A DNA stretch of 64,000 nucleotides, from contig NZ_CP090366.1 in the NCBI RefSeq assembly GCF_021432085.1, forward strand, positions 4,092,001 to 4,156,000, written 5' to 3'. The translations under genes and the position numbers were made by a program. The notes under the pieces were generated by a model. The model was not told where the DNA came from. It saw only the letters and a list, made by a program, of their open reading frames with translations, and ran no database searches. The stretch's first letter is position 1. Every line of letters starts with the position of its first letter. Positions 20,959-31,006 of this stretch are shown piece after piece. This DNA is from Stutzerimonas kunmingensis. Lineage in GTDB: Bacteria; Pseudomonadota; Gammaproteobacteria; Pseudomonadales; Pseudomonadaceae.

Positions 20959-20986
20959 GTCAGGCCCGCCACATGGCGGACCTGAC
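20959..20986 (-). terminator. Hairpin after the hem operon
   Basis: GTCAGGCCCGCC and GGCGGACCTGAC pair over 12 bp (one wobble) around an ACAT loop, 7 bp past the hemY stop. It has no T-run; it may stabilise the 3' end or act with Rho. Confidence 0.5.
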
Positions 20987-20993
20987 TAACCGA

Positions 20994-22214
20994 TCACAAG
21001 GTGGCCGGGAGATTGCGATCGAGCAGAACCACGCCCTGCTGGAATAGCCGATTGCTGCTTTCGGTATCACCCAGCTGAGCCAGCAGCCGCGCCAGCTCGG
21101 CACAGGTTTCCGGACGATGATCGAAGCGCAGACTCGCTTCCAGGTAATCACGCGCCTTGCCCCACAGCTCGTTGCGCAGGCTGATCCGCCCCAGCGCCAG
21201 CAGCAGCACCGGGTTCTGCGGATGATCCTTGAGCCAGCCTTCGGCGTGTGCGAGCTGGCGCGCCGGATCGCGACCCTGCACCCTTCCATAGCGTTCGACC
21301 AGGCGATCATCGAACTGGCGTTTGATCGCGGTGTAGAGCACCTCTTCGGCCTTCACCTGGGCGCCGAGACGAGCGAGCCCATCCGCATACGCACGCACCG
21401 CCAACGGCTCGCTGCGCAGCGCGCTGGGCACGGTCTGCCAGCGCTGGTTCAGCGCTTCGAGGCTGGTCTCGGCAGGCAGTTCGGAGGGCTGACCGGCCTG
21501 CTCCACCGCGGCAGTCCAGGCCAGCACTTCCAGCTCGTTCAGGCGTGCCTGGGGCAGCACGCGGTGCTTGCGCAGCTCCGGCAGCAACCGGCACAGCGCC
21601 GACCAGTCCTCCAGCTGCACGTAGAGTTGCTGGAGCAAGGTAAGAACGTAAGGGTGACGCGGATGGTCGTTTTGCAGTTCACCAAGCGATGCGCGCGCCT
21701 CGACATACTGGCCGCGGGCGATCTGCAGCTGCGCCTGCGTCAGGCCGATCGCCAGCGCCGCCTCGGGCTCGCGCTCGCGCGCCTTTTGCAGCAGCTCGTC
21801 GCTCTGCGCATATTCACCCAGCTCATTGGCTGCGCGCGCAGCACCCAGGTAATGCACCAGCGGCTGCTGATCCTTTTCTGCCGCCAGCTGCAGATGCCCC
21901 AGCGCCGGCGCCCACTGCCCCTCGGCAAGCTCGCGCAACCCACGGCGAGAAGCCTTCTCCACCCGCCGGGCGCGGTGCCGGCGCGACCAGGGGTTGACCA
22001 GCGCCCCGGAGACCTGCAGCAGCCCGAGTAACCAGTGCACCAGCATGGCCACCAGCCAGAGGCAGGCGACCAGGGCGAGGAATACCCAGAAGCTGGATTC
22101 GTAGCGGAACTGGTCGTAGGTGATCAGCACGTAGCCGGCACTCTGGCTGATTGCCCAGCCGAGAAAGCCCGCGATCGCCAGCAGAAGGATGAATACAAGA
22201 GCCAGACGTTTCAT
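20994..22214 (-). CDS. hemY: HemY, haem biosynthesis-associated TPR membrane protein
   Basis: The 406-residue protein has two N-terminal membrane helices (about 3-23 and 42-66), followed by a long cytosolic array of TPR-like helix pairs. This is the HemY of gammaproteobacteria, not the Gram-positive protoporphyrinogen oxidase of the same name. It is thought to support late haem synthesis, with the exact role still debated. The start overlaps the hemX stop (ATGA), so the two are translationally coupled in hemC-hemD-hemX-hemY. Confidence 0.93.
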   Translation of the reverse strand: MKRLALVFILLLAIAGFLGWAISQSAGYVLITYDQFRYESSFWVFLALVACLWLVAMLVHWLLGLLQVSGALVNPWSRRHRARRVEKASRRGLRELAEGQWAPALGHLQLAAEKDQQPLVHYLGAARAANELGEYAQSDELLQKAREREPEAALAIGLTQAQLQIARGQYVEARASLGELQNDHPRHPYVLTLLQQLYVQLEDWSALCRLLPELRKHRVLPQARLNELEVLAWTAAVEQAGQPSELPAETSLEALNQRWQTVPSALRSEPLAVRAYADGLARLGAQVKAEEVLYTAIKRQFDDRLVERYGRVQGRDPARQLAHAEGWLKDHPQNPVLLLALGRISLRNELWGKARDYLEASLRFDHRPETCAELARLLAQLGDTESSNRLFQQGVVLLDRNLPATL

Positions 22215-23404
22215 GTGCGCTGAGCCTCCTGCGCCTCATCCTCGGCCTCCGGCTGAGCCGGCGAATCTGAGGATTCAGACGATTCCGGCGCTTGCGCCTC
22301 ATCGCCGCGCTCACGCTTCTGCACGTAGCCCTGCAGCGCCTGCAATGCTGGCGCGAGATCAGGCAGGGTCACCTCCACCTCGCGCCGTGACAGCTCGTCG
22401 AGACGCTTGCGCAGGCCACTCGCCTGGCCATTGTCTTCGCTGAAGTGATCCTTGAGCACAGAGCTGGCCTGCTCCAGCGACTGCCGGTAGACCTCGGCAT
22501 TGCCATTGAGCACCGCCCACTGGGCCTGCTCGATGGCCAGCGAAAGGGCCAATCGCACCTGCCCCAGGGTCTGCCCGGCGAGCAGCGGCTTGACGTCGCC
22601 ACTGGCATCGAACTCCACACGCACATAGCGCGTCAGCTCGTTCAGCCAGCGCTGCCAGCGGCTGTCCTGCGCGCTTTCCGACTGCGCCTCGCCATTGACG
22701 AACTCCGGTGCCAGCGCGCTGAGCTGAGCGGTCTGCCCGCGCAAGGCGCCGAGCTGCAGAAACAGCCCGGTGCGATCGAGCTCCGGCAGGCTGCGCAGGG
22801 CTTCGAGCCCTTCCAGCAGTTTCTGCCGCGTGCTGTAGGCACCGGGGTCGTCCTGCTTCTGCAGAATCAGGTCAGCTTCGTGCACCAGCATCTCGGCGCT
22901 GTTCACGTCCTGCATGGCCGAGAGCTGCAGCATCGCCATGCGCAGCAGGTGTTCGGCCTCGGCCAGGCGCCACTCTTCGCGACTGGCACCGAGCACCTGC
23001 TCGACACGCCCGGAAAGGCGCTGTTGATCGCTCTGCAATGTCGCCAGCAAGCGCCGCCGCTCCTCCAGCTCGCTAGCCGAAGGCAGCTGCTCCAGCCGGC
23101 CCAGACGTGCCGCCAGCTCACGCTCACGCTCGGCCAGCTGGCGAGTCTTCTCATCGGCACTCTGCAGGGCTTCGAGCTGACGATCCTCGTCGGCGCCAAG
23201 CTGCTGCAGCTGCCAGACGCCATAGCCGCCAAGCGCCACACCGCCCAGGCCGACCAGCAAGGCCAGAGCCGCAAGAGACTTCCCGCCACCGCTGGACGCC
23301 GGCCTGGATGGCGCAGGCTTGGCGGGTTTGACCGGATCAACAGCGGGGGTCGGCTCACTGGCGGGGGGTTGCAGCGGTTCTTTCTTGGAATCTGCTTCGC
23401 TCAC
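22211..23404 (-). CDS. hemX: HemX, uroporphyrinogen-III C-methyltransferase family membrane protein
   Basis: This 397-residue protein has a Pro/Lys/Ser-rich cytosolic N-terminus, one membrane helix (about 43-65) and a long periplasmic coiled coil (Arg/Glu/Leu-rich, about 70-145) followed by a helical domain. It carries the historical methyltransferase name but shows no SAM-binding motif. It probably works as an accessory or scaffold with HemY. It starts with GTG preceded by AAAGGAT, 16 bp after hemD, and its stop overlaps the hemY start. Confidence 0.92.
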   Translation of the reverse strand: MSEADSKKEPLQPPASEPTPAVDPVKPAKPAPSRPASSGGGKSLAALALLVGLGGVALGGYGVWQLQQLGADEDRQLEALQSADEKTRQLAERERELAARLGRLEQLPSASELEERRRLLATLQSDQQRLSGRVEQVLGASREEWRLAEAEHLLRMAMLQLSAMQDVNSAEMLVHEADLILQKQDDPGAYSTRQKLLEGLEALRSLPELDRTGLFLQLGALRGQTAQLSALAPEFVNGEAQSESAQDSRWQRWLNELTRYVRVEFDASGDVKPLLAGQTLGQVRLALSLAIEQAQWAVLNGNAEVYRQSLEQASSVLKDHFSEDNGQASGLRKRLDELSRREVEVTLPDLAPALQALQGYVQKRERGDEAQAPESSESSDSPAQPEAEDEAQEAQRT

Positions 23405-23420
23405 GTTTCCATCCTTTGCT

Positions 23421-24191
23421 TCAGGAGGCGGTCACCGCGGTTTCCCGCAACGCCGCCAGCAAGGCCGCGACGCTGGCGCCGCGGCAATCCACAATTCGTT
23501 TGGCGCCCAACTGCCGAGCCATCTCCGCTACCCGCGGACTGGGTACGAACAAGGGTAGCTCAAGCAATTCAGGCCAGGTATCGGCCGCCACCTCATGCAG
23601 CGACAGCAAACCCTGCCCACTGCTGACCACCAGGCCGTTGAGCCGTTCCGAGCGGAGCGTGGCGGCGAGCGTTCCCGCGGGGTAATAGGGCAGGTAGCGC
23701 CGGTACAGTTCGAGGATATCCACCTGCACCCCGCGCGCGCGCAATGTCTCGGCGAGCAGCTCGCGGCCGCCCTCCCCACGCAGGATCAGCACCTTCGGAT
23801 CGGGTCGGGCCAACGCCTCGCTGAGCCGCGGCAGCGCCAGCAGCGCCTCGCTGTCGTCGCCGCGCTCCGGCCAGCTGGCGTCCAGTCCGTAGTCGGCGAG
23901 TATCGCGCCGGTGGCGGCACCGACGCTGAACCAGGCTGGGCCGAGCGGAGGTTGCGGCCAATAGCGATCGAGTAGCTCGATACCCAGCCGGGCCGCCGGC
24001 TTGCTGACCACAATGACCGCGCAGTAGCGATCCAGCTCGAGAATCGTCGCGCGCTGCTCGGCGGTTTCCGGCAGGGGTTCGATCGCCAGCAGCGGCAGGC
24101 TGGCACCGTGAATCCCGGCTTCAGCCAATACCGCCGCAACCGCGCCGCACTCCTCGGCCGGCCGGGTCAGCAGCAGACGCCAGCCGGTCAC
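23421..24191 (-). CDS. hemD: Uroporphyrinogen-III synthase
   Basis: HemD cyclises hydroxymethylbilane to uroporphyrinogen III with inversion of ring D. The 256-residue protein starts [13 protein letters not shown] and shows the two-lobed family pattern, with [37 protein letters not shown] and [13 protein letters not shown]. It starts with GTG at 24191, overlapping the hemC stop (GTGA); the much longer in-frame ORF upstream is hemC antisense reading. Sequence conservation in this family is low, but the context makes the call secure. Confidence 0.95.
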   Translation of the reverse strand: MTGWRLLLTRPAEECGAVAAVLAEAGIHGASLPLLAIEPLPETAEQRATILELDRYCAVIVVSKPAARLGIELLDRYWPQPPLGPAWFSVGAATGAILADYGLDASWPERGDDSEALLALPRLSEALARPDPKVLILRGEGGRELLAETLRARGVQVDILELYRRYLPYYPAGTLAATLRSERLNGLVVSSGQGLLSLHEVAADTWPELLELPLFVPSPRVAEMARQLGAKRIVDCRGASVAALLAALRETAVTAS

Positions 24192-25126
24192 GCGTGACCA
24201 GCCTCGCCGTAGACTGCCTGGAGAATCTGCTCCGCGCCCTGATCCAGCAGCGCTTCGGCAACCTGCACACCCAGCGCCTCGGCATCTGCGGCGGGCGCAC
24301 GGCCCTCGGCGCGCAGCAGCACGGTGCCGTCCGGCTGGCCGACCAATCCGCGCAACCACAGCTGCTCGCCTTCGAGCACCGCGTAACAGGCGATCGGCAC
24401 CTGGCAGCCGCCGTTCAAGCGCTTGTTCAAGGCGCGCTCGGCGACGACACGAGTCGCGGTCGGCGCGTGATTCAGGCATTCCAGCAGCGCATGCAGTTCG
24501 CTGTCGGTGGTACGGCATTCGATGCCGACCGCACCCTGACCGCCGGCCGGCAGGCTCTCGTCGACGCTGATGCTGGAGCGGATGCGTTCACCGAAGCCAA
24601 GGCGGATCAGCCCGGCGGCAGCGAGAATGATGGCGTCGTACTCGCCAGCATCGAGCTTGGCCAGTCGGGTGTTAACGTTGCCGCGCAGGAACTGGATCTT
24701 CAGGTCCGGCCGACGTGCCAGCAGCTGGGCCTGACGGCGCAGCGACGAGGTGCCGACCACACTGCCGGGCGGCAGCGCATCGAGGTCGTCGAAATGATTG
24801 GAGACGAAGGCGTCGCGCGGGTCTTCGCGCTCGCAGATGCAGTACAGGCCCAGCCCTTCGGGAAACTCCATCGGCACGTCCTTCATGGAGTGCACGGCGA
24901 TGTCCGCTTCGTTCTCCATCAGCGCCGTTTCCAGCTCCTTGACGAACAGGCCCTTGCCGCCGATCTTCGCCAGCGGCGCGTCAAGCAGCTTGTCGCCGCG
25001 GCTGACCATCGGCACCAGGCTGACCTTCAGCCCTGGGTGCGACGCCTCCAGGCGCGACTTGACGTATTCGGCCTGCCACAGGGCCAGGGCACTCTTGCGG
25101 GTAGCGATGCGAATTTCGCGAGACAT
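24188..25126 (-). CDS. hemC: Porphobilinogen deaminase (hydroxymethylbilane synthase)
   Basis: HemC joins four porphobilinogens to hydroxymethylbilane on a covalently bound dipyrromethane. The 312-residue protein carries the cofactor cysteine C241 in NGGCQVPIA, plus [30 protein letters not shown] and [10 protein letters not shown]. The start [11 protein letters not shown] is the family N-terminus. It heads hemCDXY. AlgR lies upstream on the same strand, with a 155-bp gap that probably contains the hemC promoter. In P. aeruginosa AlgR is known to act at the hemC promoter. Confidence 0.97.
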   Translation of the reverse strand: MSREIRIATRKSALALWQAEYVKSRLEASHPGLKVSLVPMVSRGDKLLDAPLAKIGGKGLFVKELETALMENEADIAVHSMKDVPMEFPEGLGLYCICEREDPRDAFVSNHFDDLDALPPGSVVGTSSLRRQAQLLARRPDLKIQFLRGNVNTRLAKLDAGEYDAIILAAAGLIRLGFGERIRSSISVDESLPAGGQGAVGIECRTTDSELHALLECLNHAPTATRVVAERALNKRLNGGCQVPIACYAVLEGEQLWLRGLVGQPDGTVLLRAEGRAPAADAEALGVQVAEALLDQGAEQILQAVYGEAGHA

Positions 25127-25281
25127 GGGCAATTCCAGAACAGTGAATTGCCGGCGATGATAACAGGCCGGACAACCAGCCTGGGTTGGCCGGAATCAAG
25201 TAAAAGGTGGTGTCACGCCACCGCGCCAGCGCCCGCCAGCTGCACGAGCTGACGGCCTCCAACGCAGCGAACCGTACTGGT

Positions 25282-26028
25282 TCAGAGGTTCTGCATCAGC
25301 TTGCGCACACCGGCCACATGGCGACGGCTCACCGTCAGCGCCTCACCCTCGAGCCCCTTGAGGAACAGCTGGAAATGCCCGAGCGGCGTGCGCTGCAGGC
25401 GCTCGATACGATCACGGAACACCAGCGCGTTGCGGTGAATACGCACAAAGCGCTCGCCGAACTCGTCTTCCAGAGACTTCAACGGCTCGTCCAGCAGCAC
25501 CTCGCCACCGATATGGCGCAGGGTGACGTACTTGTGGTCGGCGATGAAGTAGATCACGTGGTCCAGCGGAATCAGCTCGATGCCCTTGCGAGTACGCGCG
25601 CTGATGTGGGTGCGAGGCCCGGCACCGGAAACCGCTGCCGGCCGGGTCAACGCAGCGAGCTGCACTCGGTTCGGCCGTTCCGCCTTCTTCAAGGCCTCGG
25701 TGAGGTGTTCCGGGCGCACTGGCTTGACCAGATAGCCAACCGCGCTGACCTGGAAAGCCTCCAGCGCGAACTCATCATGGGCAGTACAAAAGATCACGGC
25801 AGGCGGCGCATCCGTCTCGCAAAGCCTGGCTGCAACCTGCAGGCCATCTAGCCCCGGCATGCGGATATCCAGCAGCACGACATCAGGGCGCAGTTCCTCG
25901 ATCAGCGTCAGTGCTTCTTCGCCATTGCTGGCAGCGGGCTCGAGGACACGATAGCCGTCGAGGTCACCTACCAGTCGGCTGAGGCGCTCGCGGGCTAGAG
26001 GTTCGTCATCGACAATCAGGACATTCAT
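25282..26028 (-). CDS. algR: LytTR-type response regulator AlgR
   Basis: AlgR controls alginate, type IV pilus and other virulence-type genes in P. aeruginosa. The 248-residue length is identical to that orthologue. The receiver domain has acidic pocket D7-D8, phosphoacceptor D54 in VLLDIRMPG and K104-type Lys in LVKPVRPEHL. The C-terminal LytTR DNA-binding domain covers about 140-245 (YFIADHKYVTLRH; FVRIHRNALV). The start overlaps the algZ stop (ATGA), so sensor and regulator are made together. Confidence 0.96.
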   Translation of the reverse strand: MNVLIVDDEPLARERLSRLVGDLDGYRVLEPAASNGEEALTLIEELRPDVVLLDIRMPGLDGLQVAARLCETDAPPAVIFCTAHDEFALEAFQVSAVGYLVKPVRPEHLTEALKKAERPNRVQLAALTRPAAVSGAGPRTHISARTRKGIELIPLDHVIYFIADHKYVTLRHIGGEVLLDEPLKSLEDEFGERFVRIHRNALVFRDRIERLQRTPLGHFQLFLKGLEGEALTVSRRHVAGVRKLMQNL

Positions 26029-27083
26029 ATAGATCTGGCTTCCTGCGTTTGTCTCGCACATGGATAGCGTAGACATGTGTAATGGCGGCCTTCACGGCGC
26101 TCCACGCTGAGACTCGCTAGCGGACCGAAAAGTGCCGCTAATCGTGCGTCGATGTTCTGCAGACCCTGCCGTGTCCCGCGTGAAGCCTGCGCTTGAGCGG
26201 TTTCGTCGAAGGGGTTGCTGACCACCAACTGAAACACGCCATCGACATAATCGGCGGTTACGCTCACCACTCCTCCCTCGATACGGGGCTGGATGCCATA
26301 CACCAGCGCATTCTCCAGCAACGGTTGCAGCGTCAGCTGCGGAATCGGCAGATCGTCCGGTACGCCGGCGACCTGCCAGTCCATCTGTAGACGGTCGCCC
26401 AGGCGATATTGTTCGATCGACAGGTAGCGCCGCGACAACTCCAGCTCCTCGCTCCAGGCCACCAACGTGCCAGGCCGCGCCAGGCTGGCACGGAACAGGT
26501 CCGACAGATCCAGCACCGCCTGCTCGGCCTTGACCGGATCGCTGGCCACCAGTGCGGCGATGCTATTGAGGCTGTTGAACAGGAAATGCGGACGGATGCG
26601 CGCCTGCAGCGACTCGATCCGTGCCCGCAGTTCGGCCTGCTCCTGGCGGCGCCACTGGCTCTGCAGATAGAAATAGCGTAGCAACAGCCCGGACATGATC
26701 AGGCTGATCAGCGCGTGACGCAGGTAGAGATTGACCTCCCCGTCGCGCGAAAGCGGGCCGCCGAGCTGGTAGATATCGGCCACCGCGGTGCAGGTCAGGG
26801 TCAGCCCGACCACCAGCGCGCAGCAGGCCAGCCCGGCGAAGGCAGTGCGCAGACGCGCCAACACGGGCCGCAGCAGACACATGGTGCCGGCCGAGAGCAG
26901 CACGATCCACTGCACGAACAACGACGTCAGCGCCAGCCGCATCCAGTCAAAGCCAGGCTGCATCGGCTCGGCCAGCACCAGCACGAACACCAGCAACTCG
27001 GCGAGCAGGACCAGGCCAAGCAAGGCATCGGGCTGGCACAGCTCGGGGACGAAGAAGTCATCGGATACGGCAGTGGATTTCAC
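26025..27083 (-). CDS. algZ: AlgZ/FimS sensor histidine kinase
   Basis: This is the membrane sensor partner of AlgR, of the LytS/HPK family. About four hydrophobic helices occupy residues 20-150, then [16 protein letters not shown] carries the phosphoacceptor His. An atypical ATPase follows with [15 protein letters not shown] as N-box, and the classical G-boxes are reduced, as is typical of this family. GTG at 27083 was chosen (352 residues) because [15 protein letters not shown] follows closely as in the P. aeruginosa protein; upstream in-frame codons run into the argH promoter region. Confidence 0.92.
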   Translation of the reverse strand: MKSTAVSDDFFVPELCQPDALLGLVLLAELLVFVLVLAEPMQPGFDWMRLALTSLFVQWIVLLSAGTMCLLRPVLARLRTAFAGLACCALVVGLTLTCTAVADIYQLGGPLSRDGEVNLYLRHALISLIMSGLLLRYFYLQSQWRRQEQAELRARIESLQARIRPHFLFNSLNSIAALVASDPVKAEQAVLDLSDLFRASLARPGTLVAWSEELELSRRYLSIEQYRLGDRLQMDWQVAGVPDDLPIPQLTLQPLLENALVYGIQPRIEGGVVSVTADYVDGVFQLVVSNPFDETAQAQASRGTRQGLQNIDARLAALFGPLASLSVERREGRHYTCLRYPCARQTQEARSI

Positions 27084-27220
27084 GCGCTTCAGCCTGTGGT
27101 TTACCTGCCCGGCAGTTTCCTTGCACACCCGGTCAACGGCAAGCCGGGTGCCGGTCAGCCAAGTGGAATAATCCGGAATTGCCAGCCAGCTCACCCTTCG
27201 CCGCCGTAGCGGCTACGTCC

Positions 27221-27248
27221 CCGACAGCGGCACCATCCCTGTTATCAT
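27221..27248 (+). promoter_or_regulatory. Candidate sigma-70 promoter of argH
   Basis: CCGACA at 27221-27226 and TATCAT at 27243-27248 are 16 bp apart, which would place the start of transcription about 35 bp before the argH ATG. This is pattern matching by eye only. Confidence 0.3.
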
Positions 27249-27289
27249 CGCCGCCTTTCCTCAGCCTTCGGATTTCAGCGAGCGCATAC

Positions 27290-28684
27290 ATGAGCACCGA
27301 CAAGACCAACCAGTCCTGGGGCGGCCGTTTCAGCGAGCCCGTCGACGCCTTCGTCGCCCGATTCACCGCCTCCGTCGAGTTCGACAAGCGCCTCTACCGC
27401 CACGACATCATGGGTTCGATCGCCCATGCGACGATGCTGGAAAAAGCCGGCGTGCTGAACGCCGATGAGCGTGACCAGATCATCGCCAATCTGAAAGACA
27501 TCCAGGGCGAAATCGAAGCCGGCACCTTCGACTGGCGCGTCGACCTGGAAGACGTGCACATGAACATCGAAGCACGCCTGACCGACCGCATCGGAGTGAC
27601 CGGCAAGAAGCTGCACACCGGCCGCTCGCGCAACGACCAGGTCGCCACCGACATCCGCCTGTGGCTGCGTGACGAAATCGACCTGATCCTCGGCGAAATC
27701 ACCCGTCTTCAAGAAGGCCTGCTGGGTCTGGCGGAAGCCGAAGCGGACACCATCATGCCCGGCTTCACCCACCTGCAGACCGCGCAGCCGGTGACCTTCG
27801 GCCACCATCTGCTGGCCTGGTTCGAGATGCTCAGCCGCGACTACGAGCGCCTGGTCGACTGCCGCAAGCGCACCAACCGCATGCCGCTCGGCTCGGCCGC
27901 GCTGGCCGGCACCACCTATCCGATCCAGCGGGAGATCACCTGCGAACTGCTGGGTTTCGAAGCGATCTCCGGCAACTCGCTGGATGGCGTGTCCGATCGC
28001 GATTTCGCCATCGAATTCTGTGCCGCCGCCTCGGTGGCGATGATGCACCTGTCGCGCTTCTCCGAAGAGCTGGTGCTCTGGACCAGCGCTCAGTTCCAGT
28101 TCATCGACCTGCCAGATCGCTTCTGCACCGGCTCCTCGATCATGCCGCAGAAGAAGAACCCGGACGTACCCGAGCTGGTGCGTGGCAAGACCGGCCGCGT
28201 ATTTGGTGCGCTGGCAGGCCTTCTGGTGCTGATGAAGGGCCAGCCGCTGGCCTACAACAAGGACAATCAGGAAGACAAGGAACCGCTGTTCGACGCCGCC
28301 GACACCCTGCGCGACAGCCTGCGCGCCTTTGCCGACATGGTTCCGGCGATCAAACCCAAGCGCGAAATCATGCGCGAAGCGGCGCTGCGCGGCTTCTCCA
28401 CCGCGACGGATCTCGCCGATTACCTGGTGCGCAAGGGCCTGCCCTTCCGCGACTGCCACGAGATCGTCGGCCACGCGGTGAAGTACGGTGTGCAGACCGG
28501 CAAGGACCTGGCCGAGATGAGCATCGACGAGCTGCGCCAGTTCAGCGACCAGATCACTGACGACGTGTTCGCCGTGCTGACCCTGGAAGGCTCGGTCAAC
28601 GCCCGCGACCATATCGGCGGCACCGCGCCGAACCAGGTGCGCGCCGCGGTGGCTCGTGGCAAGAATCTGCTGACGACCAGATGA
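27290..28684 (+). CDS. argH: Argininosuccinate lyase
   Basis: ArgH splits argininosuccinate into arginine and fumarate, the last step of arginine synthesis. The 464-residue protein has the superfamily signature [12 protein letters not shown] with the catalytic Ser in its flexible loop, plus [12 protein letters not shown] and [16 protein letters not shown] 27290 was chosen because [17 protein letters not shown] follows at once as in other ArgH; 37 upstream in-frame codons have no support. It is divergent from algZ, and its stop overlaps the next start (ATGA). Confidence 0.98.
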   Translation: MSTDKTNQSWGGRFSEPVDAFVARFTASVEFDKRLYRHDIMGSIAHATMLEKAGVLNADERDQIIANLKDIQGEIEAGTFDWRVDLEDVHMNIEARLTDRIGVTGKKLHTGRSRNDQVATDIRLWLRDEIDLILGEITRLQEGLLGLAEAEADTIMPGFTHLQTAQPVTFGHHLLAWFEMLSRDYERLVDCRKRTNRMPLGSAALAGTTYPIQREITCELLGFEAISGNSLDGVSDRDFAIEFCAAASVAMMHLSRFSEELVLWTSAQFQFIDLPDRFCTGSSIMPQKKNPDVPELVRGKTGRVFGALAGLLVLMKGQPLAYNKDNQEDKEPLFDAADTLRDSLRAFADMVPAIKPKREIMREAALRGFSTATDLADYLVRKGLPFRDCHEIVGHAVKYGVQTGKDLAEMSIDELRQFSDQITDDVFAVLTLEGSVNARDHIGGTAPNQVRAAVARGKNLLTTR

Positions 28685-29226
28685 TCACGTCTGGCCGCCG
28701 TATTTCGGTGGTCGGCTGTTCAGGTGCCGGCAAGACCATGCTGTCGCGCCGTCTGGCGCAGCAGCTCGGTTATCGCCATATCGAGCTGGATGCCCTGTTC
28801 CATCAACCGGGCTGGCAGCCGTTGCCCACCGAGCAGTTTCAGCAGGCGACCCGTGATGCGCTGCAGGGCGACGGCTGGGTCGCAGAAGGCAATTATTCGG
28901 CGGTGCGCCCGTTGGTGCGAGAGCGCTCGGACATGGTGATCTGGCTGGATCTGCCACGCCACAAGGTAATGCGCCAGGTCATCTGGCGCACCCTGCGACG
29001 CCTGGCCTGCCGTGAGGAGTTGTGGAATGGCAACCGCGAGCGCTGGAGCAATCTATTCAAATTGAACCCACGCCAATCCATCCTGGCTTGGTCGTGGACC
29101 CGCCACCCGGTTTACCGGCAGCGCTACGCCGAGGAAATGCGTAACGCACCGCCACCCTGCCGATACCTACGACTGGACTCACGGCAGGCCATCAACGCCT
29201 TTCTGGCGAACCTGTCGTCCCGTTAA
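28681..29226 (+). CDS. P-loop nucleotide kinase-like protein (adenylate-kinase-type fold)
   Basis: This 181-residue protein has Walker A GCSGAGKT at 12-19, followed by the kinase pattern [16 protein letters not shown] and [20 protein letters not shown]. It ends with an Arg-rich lid region and a W-rich segment. It belongs to the FlaR/AAA_18-like group usually annotated as adenylate or shikimate kinase, with unknown substrate. The start overlaps the argH stop (ATGA), so it is co-translated with argH, which is not the P. aeruginosa arrangement as I remember it. Confidence 0.8.
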   Translation: MITSGRRISVVGCSGAGKTMLSRRLAQQLGYRHIELDALFHQPGWQPLPTEQFQQATRDALQGDGWVAEGNYSAVRPLVRERSDMVIWLDLPRHKVMRQVIWRTLRRLACREELWNGNRERWSNLFKLNPRQSILAWSWTRHPVYRQRYAEEMRNAPPPCRYLRLDSRQAINAFLANLSSR

Positions 29227-29249
29227 ACCTTATTGAGGGCCTGCCCGCA

Positions 29250-29729
29250 ATGCCTCTGCACATTCGCCCCGCGGTTCGCGAAGACGCCGCGCTGATCCTG
29301 CGCTTTATCACCGACCTGGCCATCTACGAAAAGGCCGAGCACGAGGTCAAGACCGACGTCGCCGGCATAGAGAACAGCCTGTTCGCCGACGGCAGCACCG
29401 CCCATGGCCTGATCTGCGAGCTGGACGGCGAGCCGATCGGTTATGCGGTGTATTTTTTCAACTACTCGACCTGGCTGGGCAAGCACGGCCTGTATCTGGA
29501 AGACCTTTACGTCACCCCGCAGCAGCGTGGCGTCGGTGCCGGCAAGGCGTTGCTGCGTCATCTGGCAAAACTGGCGGTGGCACGCGGCTGCGGGCGCTTC
29601 GAGTGGTCAGTGCTGGACTGGAATCAGCCAGCCATCGACTTCTACGAATCCATCGGCGCCAGGCCGCAGAACGAGTGGATCGGCTACCGCCTTGCCGGCG
29701 ACGCACTGTCAGAGTTCGCGGCCGGTTGA
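29250..29729 (+). CDS. GNAT family N-acetyltransferase (diamine-acetyltransferase-like)
   Basis: This 159-residue GNAT protein has the acetyl-CoA pyrophosphate loop QQRGVGAGKA at 91-100, a preceding strand GLYLEDLYVTP and NQPAIDFYESIGA near the C-terminus. The length, the YAVYFFNYSTWLGK segment and the final strand resemble spermidine/spermine or thialysine acetyltransferases, so a small polyamine-like substrate is a fair guess. It lies 23 bp after the P-loop kinase, in the same direction as argH. Confidence 0.83.
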   Translation: MPLHIRPAVREDAALILRFITDLAIYEKAEHEVKTDVAGIENSLFADGSTAHGLICELDGEPIGYAVYFFNYSTWLGKHGLYLEDLYVTPQQRGVGAGKALLRHLAKLAVARGCGRFEWSVLDWNQPAIDFYESIGARPQNEWIGYRLAGDALSEFAAG

Positions 29730-29764
29730 GCAATCGTTCCAGCACGCCTGCGCCACCCGCCGCG

Positions 29765-30913
29765 ATGCCGCCGCGAAAAGCGCGCCTGCCCTTTGCCAAT
29801 GCCTGGTTCTTCCCGGCTGCCGCGCTCTACGCGGCACTGATTCTGCCGTATTCGGTACTGGCACTACTTGGCCTGCTTCCCGCGTTGCCCGGGCTCGCCA
29901 CATCCGCCGGTCACGCCCACGAAATGCTCTTCGGCTTCGCCCTGGCGGTGATCGCCGGCTACCTGCTCGGCCCGCAGCGACTGCGCTTTACCCTGACGCT
30001 GCTCGGCTGCTGGGCGCTCGCACGACTGAGCTTCCTGCTGTGGCCGGGTTCATGGCTGGCACTCGCTAGCGCCGCGATCTTTGCCACCGGCCTTGCCTGG
30101 AAAGTGCTGCCGCGCTTTCTCGGCGCCGCGAAGAAATGGCGTAACCAGAGCGTCGCACCCGTGGTCGCCGGGCTGAGTCTGCTCAGCGCCATCGCCAGCG
30201 GCGGCTTTGGAGCTGGCTTCGACCGCCTCATGCTGGAGGAGGCGCTGCTATTGCTCGCCACCCTGATGTTCTTCATGGGCGGACGGATCATCGCGCCAGC
30301 CGTCGCCGGTTACGCGCAGAGCCGGGGATGGCGACTGGATGCGCGGGTGCAGCCGCAGATCGAAGGCGCCGTGCTGATCCTGCTCGGCCTCGCCCTGCTG
30401 TTGAATCTCCTGCCCTGGCCGCTCACCCGGCGACTCACCGGCGCCGTACTGGTCGCCGCTGCCGTACTCACGACCATCCGCCTGCTGCGCTGGCAACCCT
30501 GGCGCTGCGCGCGGCCGGAGTTGCTGACGCTGCTGCTCGGCTATGCCTGGCTCGCCATTGGCCTGCTATTGCTTGGCCTGGGTACGCTGCTACCGGCGCT
30601 GCCATTGAACGCAACGCTGCACGCCTTGACCGTCGGCGCGCTGGGCAGCCTGACTTTCGCAGTCATGGCCCGCACGCGGCTGATCTACCGTTTCCGCGAT
30701 CCCGCGGCGCAGCGCTGGATACAGGGCGTGGCGTTGCTGATCAGCCTGGCGGCGCTGGCTCGCGTGCTGCCCGCCGTGCTGAGTCAGCCTCACCCGGCCT
30801 GGCTGCTGCTCGCCGCCGGTTGCTGGTCGCTGGCCTTTATGGCGCTGACCTTGCTGCTCTGGCGTTGTCGCGACGCCCATTCGGATAGTCCTCGCGGCAA
30901 CGCTAATCACTGA
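29765..30913 (+). CDS. nnrS: NnrS family haem-copper membrane protein
   Basis: The protein (382 residues from ATG 29765) has about twelve hydrophobic helices and the family motif AGHAHEMLFGF near the first helices, which contains likely metal-ligand histidines. NnrS proteins hold haem and copper and protect cells from NO-related stress; the gene is common in denitrifiers. No nir, nor or nos gene is in this window. A TTG at 29726 that overlaps the GNAT stop (TTGA) is an alternative, coupled start adding 13 residues. Confidence 0.85.
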   Translation: MPPRKARLPFANAWFFPAAALYAALILPYSVLALLGLLPALPGLATSAGHAHEMLFGFALAVIAGYLLGPQRLRFTLTLLGCWALARLSFLLWPGSWLALASAAIFATGLAWKVLPRFLGAAKKWRNQSVAPVVAGLSLLSAIASGGFGAGFDRLMLEEALLLLATLMFFMGGRIIAPAVAGYAQSRGWRLDARVQPQIEGAVLILLGLALLLNLLPWPLTRRLTGAVLVAAAVLTTIRLLRWQPWRCARPELLTLLLGYAWLAIGLLLLGLGTLLPALPLNATLHALTVGALGSLTFAVMARTRLIYRFRDPAAQRWIQGVALLISLAALARVLPAVLSQPHPAWLLLAAGCWSLAFMALTLLLWRCRDAHSDSPRGNANH

Positions 30914-31006
30914 GTCATCGACCGGAACTCTCGCGCATTACGCTTGACCTACATGCAACCGCCGGCGATTCCTCCCATGTCCGCCGTCGCATTCGCCGAG
31001 GCCTGC

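Noticed and set aside
25164..25190. Imperfect hairpin in the algR-hemC gap as a terminator
   Set aside because: The stem has an internal mismatch and no T-run follows. It may just as well be part of the hemC promoter region, so it is not called.
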